A stretch of DNA of 64,000 nucleotides, from assembly GCF_001522545.3 (NCBI RefSeq), contig NC_031770.1, forward strand, positions 8,757,069 through 8,821,068. Reading direction: 5' to 3'. The notes under the pieces are model-generated. The model did no database searches and was not told the origin of the DNA. It was given only the letters and a program-made list of their open reading frames with translations. A program made the translations under genes and the position numbers. Positions 25,101 through 35,829 of this stretch are shown here, one piece after another; positions within the stretch are counted from its first letter, which is position 1; each line of letters starts with the position of its first letter. The stretch comes from Parus major (taxonomy: Eukaryota; Chordata; Aves; Passeriformes; Paridae).

Positions 25101-26399
25101 ATTCCACGTGCATGGAGCCCTGCATGAGCTCCTATAGATGGCAGGGAGGGAAAATCAATCCCAGCCGAGGAAACGAACAGATGTTTCATTCATAGCTGTA
25201 TCAACAAAGTGATATTAATCAATAATGAGATCCATTCTTTACCCCCGACAGCTGATTGCCTGGCTCAGTGGGGCAGAATCCAAGGGGATCCTGCCACTCG
25301 TGCAAGTGGGCATGAAACTGGTCCCAAAGTGGCAGCCATGCAAGCCAGGCATGCTTCCTACCAACCTGTGCTCATGAAAGGCATCCAGCTTCAACTTAGA
25401 CACCCACAACTAGTTAGACTGGTGATTATTATTACATTTAGCATCAGTGCTGGTTCAAAGAGAGCTTACCATTAAGCAGAACTCGGTGCTTTGATGTCCA
25501 TCCCCAACATGCTTTTTAAATGATTGTCAGGTTACTGGGGGCCGTGGTCTGCAGAAGACATTCCCCAGAAGTTGCATGGAGCCATCCAAAACTCCTCTTA
25601 CATCTGAGCTGCAGTTGGTGAAAGCAGAGAGAGATGAGTGGAAAAAAAAGTCAGTAGTTGGGAAGTGGAAGGAAGGGAAGGATTAAATGAAAAGTTCTGC
25701 CAGGATGTAGCCACGGGGAGCTAATTCACCATTAGCAGATCGAGTGAGGACTAAGTTTAAAGGGTCAAAGACTGGTAGACAGCTGGCACTCAGCTGGTGA
25801 TGCTGCTGTGGGGTGTGCTGCTCCAGTGCTGGTCATAAACAACACCAGGATATGTTCTGGATTTTTTTATTATTATTATTGTTTTTTGAAGTGACTTGTA
25901 CAGGAAATTTTTCCTCATCACATGTGAAAGCTGTTCCAATTCCCTGAAGTAAGAGACTTGGCAAGTCAATTACAGGAAAAGTAGAATTGCTGAAGCATAT
26001 GAACGAATTTTAACAACATGCAAGTGTAACTTTTATTGCCAACAGTAGATGCACATTGGAATTTGAGAGGGGGAAGAAACCGTGATGAAGTGGCAAAATG
26101 CAGTTGTTTTTCTTTATCTCCAGAGAATGCTGTGGTTTCATTTGCAAATGAATCATTTTGTTGTGATTTATTCACTTTGTAAATGGATCTGATTTATTGT
26201 CCCAGGGGATTTGAGATATTTTTTTTTTTTAGTAAGGCAAGTTATCGAGCTGGCTTAAAACCAGAGGCAACATAATTGCACCAAAATGTTTGAAGAAGAT
26301 CAAGTTAGGGTGTCACCTGCCAGAACATTTTGGCAACAAAACAGAATAAAATCCAAGAATACAAGAACATAAACAAAAAAGCAAACAACCCCCAAACCA

Positions 26400-26402
<3 letters not shown>
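22144..26402. other. Non-coding DNA
   Basis: No gene or transposon recognised. The 158-codon plus frame at 23450-23926 is the longest here but has no motif and no flanking promoter or splice logic. The unique AT-rich stretches at 25190-25260, 25715-25770 and 26090-26280 could contain regulatory sites. A T-rich run lies at 26218-26230. Confidence 0.5.

Positions 26403-26430
<28 letters not shown>
26403..26430 (+). repeat. (GA)14 microsatellite
   Basis: Fourteen uninterrupted GA units. It translates into an Arg-Glu run in one frame, which explains the apparent open frame across it. Uninterrupted length makes it a likely length polymorphism. Confidence 0.95.
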
Positions 26431-26433
<3 letters not shown>

Positions 26434-29400
26434 TAAAAAACAAGAAAGAAAAAGAGAAAAAGAGGATTTAGACAAACCAAACACAGACCCACCGTTTGTT
26501 AAAAGAGCCTTTAAAGGAATACTCTCCCTTGGAGCACTCTGTTCAAGGGCACTATGTTATCAACTTTGACAGAGCAATTAAATTGTTTAATAATCAAACC
26601 TGGATCTCATTTATACGTCACATGAACATTGTAAAACAGAACGTATGGAAAGCGTGCTGTACAATAAGATGTGGTTTATTTCATATCACAAGTTTTCTGG
26701 TAATTAGACAGTTCATATCACAGGAAAAAATGTTAACACCTACCAAAGAGACTATATACAGCCAGCAGATTTGCCAGCTTCAATAGTCTTCCTACTCTCC
26801 AAGTCTTTTTTTTTTTTTAACTTTCCATCCCACTGAGAATGTGGAAGTTGTTCCAAATCCACATCTCAAGACTTAGTGGAAAGATGCTCCAATTAACTCA
26901 GGAACTCCTGTACCTGGCTGCAGAAGAAAACTTTCTAAAGATGCAATGGTTATACTTAAACCTATGTACAGAATCTATGTACAGCAACAGTTTAAAACTA
27001 GAGGTGGGCCTGCTCCAGACATAAACAACTTTTCTCAGGAGCTTCCAGCATTTTTCCTCCCTTCTTATGCCTGTGGAAAATGAACTGAATACAGAGGGTT
27101 TCAGCATCACTTCCATAAGATGCAAAGGGTTGCTATCTATTCTCTGCCTCGGAAGTATTCCCTTCAAGATATCCACTACACCAGATGAAACCCCATGCAG
27201 CCAAACACAGCTCTACAAACCATCTCCCATTAAAATGTTAAGAAACATTTTTGTTATGAGGCAGCTTTTATTCTCAGCACAGAGGAATGGATGGACCAAT
27301 GCTCAATTTTCTGCCACAGAAGAATTGATTTGGATAATGTGGCCACATCTTCTGGCAGGAGAGGTCTCAAAGTTTATTTTAGCAGCAAGTGCAACACCTC
27401 CCACTTAGAAAGTTAGTGTTCCTGCAGCAGGTTGGAAAGAGTTTACAATAGGCTTTGATGCCTTTGCTCAGCCACATTTCCTCTTCCAGGATTTGTTGGG
27501 AAGAGGGGGAGGGAGGAAAGAGAATAGGTTCCAAACCCTTTACTATCTCTTCTGAGCTTGTTGTCTTTTGTAAGCCACAAAGAACAGATTTTCTTCTGTA
27601 AATCCTTAGTAATTAAATGAGTACTTCACTGGCTATATTCTTCAATGGTCTTGTTTCCTAGGTTTTGCCTTTGACAGTCATATTTTGCAAAGGCTGCTGA
27701 GATGACTGGGCACCTTACCCTACTTAACGCTAAACCAATTGATGCCCGTGCACACTGCATGAAGGAGGAAAAGTTTCATTAATGGCACTTCATTAAAGAA
27801 CTGTGCTGGAAAGCCCTAAATGTGACTGAACCAACCAAAATCCAGAGCGAGCTGTCTATTAGGAAAGCAACAAAGACAGTTTCGGAAACTGAACTCTGGC
27901 TCCACTGCAGAGGATTAGGAAGAGTGATGGGATTAGTGTTTAATGACCTGGGGCAAGAGACAAAGGGAATTTCGACAAAGAGGCTTAGATATGGAAGAAT
28001 TAACACTCTCTATCCCAGCCATGCCTCTGATGACTTCCAGCATTCTTTCCTGGCTCTGCTGAAGTCTGGGGAAAAAAAAAAAAAAAAAGACTAGTGGGGC
28101 TTTAATATGTCCTTATCCTTTTCTTATCACAGTTCTTTCTCTTTTTAAAGAAAGAAAAGATCTTTTAATTTTTCTTAATCAGTGCAATAAGCAAAGTTGC
28201 TAGGGGCTCGTGCCTCAGCATGCTGCAGATAATCACATCCCTAGCCACACACTCATGAGTGATACTTGTGGTTGTTGCAGACCTCTCTCTTTCTATACAT
28301 ATTTTATACATCCCCATATTTATTTATACACATAAATACAATACAGAACAAATATGAGTTATCTAAATCTAATATCTGTTCTGATCTTATTGAATTTCTT
28401 TATTTATACACATAAATACACTTATGCAGATAAAGCACATACTTTTAGAATTACTTAGCACAGAATTTGCCTGCAGTTGCATAGACTTGAGAAATACTCC
28501 TTGATTTGAGGTTGTCTTGCATAATGGGGAGCAGGGTGAAACAGGCAGTCATTTGCTCATAGAGTTAACCACAGGCTTTCCCAAAATGACATGTTTCATG
28601 GCAGGACATGCATCAATGATTGGTAGAGTCCAGGAGCCTGACTTTGCATACAGAAGGTGTAACTCCATTGAAGGAACTCTTGATTAACCTTAGCATAAGG
28701 GGCAGAGAATGCAGACTAAGCAGGAATTGGTTAGCAGGGAAAATCTCTTAAAACTAAAAACAATTAATTAAAAAAGCCCAGTAACAAAGCTGATACCCTC
28801 AACTACGACACTGAGACATTAACATATTTGAGCCCTGAGAAGCACTCCAGTCTCTGACCCTTTGGGCACTAATGTCAAGGAGACACTGCTTAAATAAATA
28901 CACTGCAAGCACCAAACACCCATGAGAAATGAGCTTAGGGGGACCTCTCCTGAGGAGTAATGTGCTCCTACTTTGCTCCAGGAGCCTTCTGAGCCTGCTG
29001 AGCCAAGGCAAGCACCTGCACTTCTCTGAACCAGGGCCCTTTGTACCTGCTGGTCTGTGTTTCACAGAGGGAGGATCATCCTACAACTGTGCAAAATTCT
29101 CCTGCACTGTAAACCAACTCAACACGTAGTTGTTTGGTTTTTTTTTAATTTAATTTTTTTCCTCTAAACCAACCCAAAGTGCTCACAGAAAAGCTAGGTA
29201 TTCATTTCACATGTTAGCCAATATGAAATGCTCCCAGAGCAGCTTTAGACTCCAAGGTATTATTTAACCAGTGTGGTTTAGTAGGACAATGGCAGCCCCC
29301 TGCCGTAATCCATTCAGGGGCAATACCATCAGTCAGTGTGAAATTAAATACATTACAGGGTAAGAGCTTAATGCGTTTTATAGGCAGTTGTTCATCCACA

Positions 29401-29591
29401 TCAAACTTTAGCTTTTAAAATCCTAACATTTGATCCCACAACAGGAACCATGGCTCGAGAATGAGATTGGCACATTTGCACTGCCAGCAGGGCAGGAAAA
29501 GCAGAGCATAGTATTTAGTGGGAAATGCAATTGCCTGAGAGGGGAAAATGCTCGGATGGAGAGAGCTCTGCAGAGTCACATAACTTCTAGT
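26431..29591. other. Non-coding DNA
   Basis: No gene recognised. Contains an A17 run at 28072-28088, a 12-bp perfect palindrome AAAAGATCTTTT at 28155-28166, and a pair of exact 22-bp repeats at 28319 and 28399. A T run lies at 26806-26818. Confidence 0.5.
28319..28420 (+). repeat. Pair of exact 22-bp direct repeats 80 bp apart
   Basis: The same AT-rich 22-mer, beginning TTTATTTATACACA, occurs at 28319-28340 and 28399-28420 without mismatch. Flanking similarity is weak, so it is either an old local duplication or two copies of a binding site. Confidence 0.75.
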
Positions 29592-29960
29592 ACATACACA
29601 GGACTGGAAAGAATAAACACAAACCCAGCTCTGTCTGGCTGTGGGTCAATAGAATCAGTATCTCCTACCACTGTGTAAATGAGTTTCACTTATATAATAA
29701 CAACAACAATAATAACTACAAGAGGGTGTTTTGTTTTTTTTTTTTTATTATTCATCCGTACAGATTCTAGTTCTGAAAACATACACAGGTATGGAAAGAT
29801 GGTGAATACAAACCCAGAGCTGGATGTCTATGGGTTATTAGAATCAATGTTTCCCACCATGGTGCATGTTGGTTTCACTTATATACCTATATGTATTACA
29901 AAAATAATAATAGGGTTTCTTTCAATTCACGCATACAAGTTTTGGTTCCATAAACTGTTA
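29592..29960 (+). repeat. Degenerate tandem duplication, unit about 187 bp
   Basis: Copy 1 is 29592-29778 and copy 2 is 29779-29960. Both begin ACATACACAGG. They share in order an ACAAACCCAG block (29620 and 29809), a TTTCACTTATATA block (29683 and 29873), an AATAATA-rich block and a similar end near TTCTAGTTCTGAAA. Overall identity looks like about three quarters, so the duplication is old. A T-rich run at 29732-29746 is present only in copy 1. No transposon family recognised. Confidence 0.8.
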
Positions 29961-32900
29961 TAAGTACAATCCTTAAGTCCCCATGGATTTTGGTGGCACT
30001 GCTTGCCGAGGCAGGGGGTATTCCCACATTGGAGCCCACAGTCCCATAGCTTTTTGCTGGCTAAATGCTCTTTCTTGACCCAGCTGCCAGAACTTGCAGG
30101 GAAGCTGTGCCCATCCACGCTCTAAAACCCAGATGCCCTTGCCACAGAAACATCCTAACTTGTGAAAATAGTTTGCAGGAGAGAGGTACAGAAAACACCA
30201 AACAGAGGGCCCTGTTATATTCTGCTCTCGGTTACACTGGTTTAATGCGGGAGTAAATTCCATTTGTTTCAGCCGAGTTACTCCGGATATAAATAGGGGT
30301 AAGTGAGATCAGAACTAGGTCCTCAGAGAGCCCTCTGCCTTCTGTGATGCTGCCTCTTAAAATGAAGCACTGATAAGACCCAGTGGTAAAAAAATTATTA
30401 TATAAAATATCTTCAGAGATATCTGTTGCCCAAAATGGCTTTTAACTGTTGAAAGAACATCAAACATTTAAAAATGCATAATCTGCTCTCAGCACCAGCA
30501 CACAGTGCCAGGAATATTCGTCAGCCTTATGTTTTTGGATCATGTGTCACAGCGGATTATCTGACACTCCATGAACATTGCCTGCTTCCTCCAGTTGCAG
30601 CTACAAAACTTGTTCTCAGGCATGTCACTGGATGCTACAAGCACCATGAAGTGGACTCTGCCTTCACTGAAAGGTTATTTATTGTATCTCCCCAGCCTAC
30701 AAGCAAAATTACCCCTTATATCCTGATAATTTTTTCCCCCTTTCAGCAGAAAGACCCAGGAGCAACTTTGATGGGTTTTCCTTAGTGATGGACATTTGGA
30801 TAAACCTTTAAAATGTTCCAGGGCTCCAGATGCCGTTGATCCTGTGGTGTGAACTGAGAGTCATAAGCTCCACACCTAAAGAAAGGCTTTATTGCCTCGG
30901 GTGAGTAGGTGGGGAACTCTTTAGGCTCCAAGGGGGTCAGTGAAGCTACAGGCAAGCACTGCAGCTGACTCTGAAGACAATGGGGGAAGGGGGAAATAAC
31001 TCAAGGATTCAGGGATATCAAAAGAAGAATTGAATTTATTTGCAAACCCATATTGTCTAGTTGAATGTTGACAAGAAAGAGAAGCCTGGGATCCTCCTTT
31101 GCAAAATATTTCATCTAGTCAGAAATATTTTAATTCACAAGAAAAATGTCCTATTTATTTTTAGTATCCCCTCCTGATGCCAAGATTAGTCTTTTAAAAC
31201 ATATTTCTTTGGTCTCTATCCCTCCTTTCAACTGTGCATGATGTGCTTTGCTGGGAATCATGAGGAAGGGCCAAGAGGAGGAAAACCTCTTCTCGACACA
31301 GCCACCTGCCCCTTCTCTTGCATGATTCCTCCTCTCTTTCCTGCCCTTCACTCTGCACACTCATTAAACCACCTAAGGCTCAGTTCATTCCCAGCCTCAC
31401 ATCTCTGGAGGCATGGGAAACTCATACATCCCATCTGTTCTTCCTGAAGACACCCTGCTTCTCTGACACCCAACAGCAACTTCCACACACACCTTGAGCT
31501 CCTCATCAATGTCCTGGGCAGCCCAGACCCAAAGGTTTTGAATTTCCTTCATTTCTCCCCATCTCCTTTCCTGAACTGGGAAACTGCCAGATTAAAGTTG
31601 CTCTTGCTTACAGTCTGCCCTATGTTCTCAAAGATGATGTCACACAACACAATGGCAATTGCAGCTTGTGGAAAACTCCTGGGAAGGCAGGAGAAAACCA
31701 GGACATGGAAAGCACAACTGCAAGGGTACCCAAACCTCCTAATCCTGTGAATCACCTACCCCGCTGCCAAGAAGAGACAAAGGGAATGGCTGCTCCTTGA
31801 ATGGCCAACCAAATCCAGTTGTACTTTTTGGGTCATGGGCTAAACTGAAGGGCAGGGTGGCTCAGAGACTTCATATGGGCACCTCCAGCCCCCACAGCAG
31901 GACTGGCTCTCCCAGCAACTCTTGGGCAAGCCCAACTCCAGCTGAGACACAGGTCTTTCAAAAGCTTAAGAGCCAACCCCTTGGCCAACCCTACTTTGCC
32001 TCATGGCAGTGAGGGAGACATGTCCTGACCCTATATGCCTATTTTCCATGATAAACTCTTAAGTTTTCTTCCTTTAAAGTACGTTTTTACAACCACCAAG
32101 AAGTCCAGGTCTGGTGTCTGGAATCCCAACAGGTGGGATCAGCACTGTCCACTAGTCATTAGTTGTCAAGACTCTGGAAGTGCAGCTTGTTTGCAATTTT
32201 TTTCACTGAAATGCGATAATTAAAAATTAAAAATAAAAAAAAAAATCTGAAAGAACAACTAATATATTCTAAAGGCAAACACATATTTTTTTTCTCTGCA
32301 AGCAGGAAAACAAAGCTCCCCCAAACTTATTTGATAACAAAACCTTCAAATATGGAACATACCTATTGGGAAGAAAAGAGCCACCAAAAATTGTCAGTTT
32401 TATCTCCAGCTCTACCACACTTTTGTCTCTAATATCTGAAATGCCTGATCATCCAGCAGAATTTCTAATGTGAGAGAAACCTGAAAGAGCCAGTCAAAGC
32501 CGGGTCTTTTTCCACCTGCAGGTTCCAACACTGAGAAATTCCTGGGAGGAGGGAAATGGCCTCAGGCTCTCACACCAATTCTCCCACCTCAAATTGCCAT
32601 CCCACCCTTAACCTTGCCCCCTCAGCATTTCTGGGTGGGTCCTGAAAACATACACATACTTCTCTTTGCCACTCCTTGTCTCAGCTGAAACCTGCAGCTG
32701 TCTCACCCCAACCATGACCTCACCCCAACACACAGGTGCACCTCGGGGCTTTTTTGGGAAAAACCTATGTTTCTCACAAAACAGGTGTCTGTGCCTGCAG
32801 AGGGGTAAGTGGAAAAGTACAATGGAGTGATCTGGGTTTTCCAGACCCGACACCATTATTTTTTTCTCCACAGTTTTACTTGTTGATATCCTGACAACAT

Positions 32901-33396
32901 CTTTTCAATGAATAGGACTATTCAGAGCTCTTCAGTAACTGCTTTCAAGTTACCAGAAACAAGTCCTCTCCAGTCCCAAGACACCCTCAAGCCCAATAAG
33001 TTTCAGTACTTTTGGGTTTGGATGGAAGCCTCAAAGCATAATCCAGAGAGCCAGAAACAAGAAGACAAATAAAACAAACCAAACATTTTTATCACTGTGG
33101 TGCTGAGGACTGTGGCTCCTGATTTTAGACCCCAATGCATAATATACCTTACATACACTTTACCCTGGGGCTGTGTCAGCAGCACAAGTTTCCTGCCTGA
33201 CTTGGTGCAGAGGAGACCAGACTCACATCTATTAAGCAAAGAAATAACAAAATTATTCTGGCTTTCCAGTGGTGAAACTGAGAAGGTGATGCAGCCCTGA
33301 ATTAAACCTGGCTAAAATCCACAAAACTTGGTTTTCTCAGACATAGAGAACAGAAGTGGTGACATGACTCCCCCACTCCGTGTGCTTTGTCTCCTT
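29961..33396. other. Non-coding DNA
   Basis: Nothing specific seen: no islands, recognised transposons or convincing coding stretches. An A-rich string lies at 32220-32246. Confidence 0.5.
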
Positions 33397-33590
33397 AAAA
33401 AACACCAAAAAACACCAAAAACACCAATCACAAACATCAAAAATCAAACAAATGAAAACAAAACAAGAAAAAACTAAAAAACAAACAAAAAAAAAACCAC
33501 AAAAAAAAAAGAAAAGAAAACAAAAGAAATCCCAACCCCCCAAAATCTCAAAACCCCCAAAACAGACCAAAAAACAAAAGAGAGAGAAAT
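33397..33590 (+). repeat. A-rich (AC-containing) low-complexity tract
   Basis: About 190 bases of almost pure A and C with some G. It opens with a short tandem ACACCAAAAA-type repeat (33401-33428) and continues as CAAA and AAAC mixtures. The lysine-rich frame across it is compositional. It is longer than a normal retroposon tail and no element body was recognised upstream. Confidence 0.85.
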
Positions 33591-34579
33591 CCCTTGTGGT
33601 TTCTCCATCAACAAGTAGTAGTGGAAAGCTGACCTGCTTTCAAGATGTTTCTGGTCAAATTTTTGGTATCTTCTTAAACCTGGAAATCCCAGCTATGGGG
33701 ATTAACTATTTGTTGTCCAGAAAAAACTCACACCTCTGAAATTTCTTCTGTCATTCACTTCTTTCTAGTCAAAGAAGTACCTGATTGCACCAAACTGAAA
33801 CAAAGTTCATAACCTGTCTCCATGACTGTCCTGTCTGGATGTGTTCTTTACACGAGGCTGCTTTCAAAAAAAGGATAATATACCAGCAGGCCAGTATATC
33901 GGGCTGGTAAAAAAAATGGATAATTTAACAATAAAGGTGGGGGATTTATGTCTATAAGAACCATAAGGATACATAATTCAGTAAAAATAAAAACTGAAAT
34001 GCTCCCCACTATCCCTGAAAACACAGGAGTTTCAATGTGTAAATATCTTCAGCTTTCCCACAGTCCCCAGAGGAAGAATACTGTTCTCTGGGGAAGACTG
34101 AAAGATCCAAGGCCAAATAAATGATGTTAAAACCTCTCAATAAAAAAAAATAAGCACTGATTGTCCTTTAGAGCCCTTTAGAAAGCTTCAGCCACATTTA
34201 AACATCTCCTCCTCATCCCCTCCATGTTTCCCCCACTTATTTCAGCTAACAGATGCTCAATCTCCCCGCAGCTGGCTGAAATGCCAAACAGGGTTCCCTC
34301 TTCCTAGAAATGCTTATCTGCAGAGAACAAAGCATCATTTGGTGATGCCTTGAGGTGCTCTCTTAAGCAAGAAAACACCAAATACCAGTGGCTTTCCTGG
34401 ATCTGGGCATTACCCTCTGATACTGTTCCTGTCTTTCCCTGCCATAAAATGTTTGTTGGCAAGAGCGAGCACCTACAATTGCGTGGAAGACAGACTCATG
34501 CGCCATGAGAAAGGTTTTTTCCCACCCACCCCCCCCTTTATGAATTGCTGTCTTTGATCCATTTTTCATATGTTTCCCC
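33591..34579. other. Non-coding DNA
   Basis: No gene recognised. A C-rich tract at 34521-34536 could form a G-quadruplex on the minus strand. Confidence 0.5.
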
Positions 34580-35240
34580 ATGCAAGTGCACAAAGACAAA
34601 TATTCATTGTAATATTTATGAACGCAGCCTGATAGTTACTATGGTTTCAAAGAAAACAGGAAAAATGGATACAAAACTGGATGCGCTTCACGTCAGGCAG
34701 CCATAGGTATGGCACATGTTATAAATTCTGCTCAAACTGACTCACTTCTTTCGATGAGGTAAGTGTTGACATTAGACAATTTGGTGGGGAGCATTTATTT
34801 CTGCATTTATTAAAATGTCAGTAACAGCAGGAGTAACACCTCCTAAAAGGCTTGCAGGTGCTTGTCTTCAAAAATGCAACATTTGAAGAGGATGAAAAGG
34901 CACAAACTACATTTAAAATGATTCACCAGTGGCTGGAAGAGAATAGATGTATTTGGGTGTTTAATTAATGCATGTGATGCATAATTGACATTGCTCAAAT
35001 CCAGGGGACTGCCCAAACTGCTAAACTTCAGCATGTCTGCAGAATCAAAGCAGAAGATAAGGATTTGTGCAGATCAAAATGTGTTGCAAAAACAAAACAT
35101 TTAAGTTATTCAAGGGACATGCTTTTAACATACCCAAATGCAGGTGAGCACTACCTCTGAAATGCAAAGTACTCAAATGAAAAGGAAAGGAGTGAAAAAT
35201 GTATCAGTAAAAATGCATTAGATATGTAAAAATAGCTCTG
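34580..35240. promoter_or_regulatory. Candidate conserved regulatory block
   Basis: Unique repeat-free DNA with AT-rich cores around 34600-34720 and 34950-35140, including a TTTAATTAATGCATGTGATG string near 34959. Appearance alone supports the call. Confidence 0.3.
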
Positions 35241-35399
35241 CAGGGGTCAGGGCATTAAGCAGCGGAGGCAATGCCTAGTGGCTACAGAAGAAGCCTTGGG
35301 CTCAAGCTGGTACCACAGCAAGATGTTTTCATTCTGTCTCTCTGAAAACCTTTCAGGAGGCTACATGCATCCCTCTCCGCTCCGTTCTCCAAAGAAATT

Positions 35400-35760
35400 A
35401 GCAAGGCCGGAATAAGACGTTGGCTTGTTCACATCAGAAGGAAATATAAACTGAGGTCAAGGAAACCACAACATCTGGAACGTGAGAAAAGGATTTACTG
35501 TTAAGGGCTTAACGAACTCTGAAAATAAAGTTCTCAACTTTGCTAATTTGTTTGGCCTTCGAAGAGGAATAAAACATAAAGCTGGAAGAAGGTTTTATGG
35601 CTCCCCCAAAGAAATGAGAACTACATCTGTGCTAAAATTAGCAAAACCCAATGACAGTAGGGAGTGTGTCACTATTATTTAGCCGACGCTAGGAAAAAAG
35701 GCTACATTGTAACTGCTGGCTGTTTATGTGCAAATTATTGTGGGGAAAAGAGGAATTATG
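35400..35760. promoter_or_regulatory. Candidate regulatory element beside a G-quadruplex
   Basis: Unique AT-rich sequence without repeats, ending about 50 bases left of a strong G-quadruplex motif. A 66-codon open frame (35482-35682) crosses it but shows no recognisable domain. Confidence 0.25.
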
Positions 35761-35808
35761 GGCTCTTAGGCCTTGCAGCTGAGGGAAAGACAGTATTCCC
35801 AAGCTGGT

Positions 35809-35829
35809 GGGGGGTGGGGCTGGGTGGGG
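35809..35829 (+). other. Strong G-quadruplex motif
   Basis: There are four G runs of 6, 4, 3 and 4 (35809-35814, 35816-35819, 35822-35824, 35826-35829) with loops of only 1, 2 and 1 bases. This pattern predicts a very stable quadruplex. Unlike the motifs in the CpG island, it lies in ordinary AT-leaning DNA. Confidence 0.85.

Noticed and set aside
26330..26569. 79-codon frame with an Arg-Glu repeat
   Set aside because: The repeat is simply the (GA)14 microsatellite read in frame.
29291..29305. GCAGCCCCCTGCCG as a reverse CTCF core
   Set aside because: Partial match only; matrix score could not be computed.
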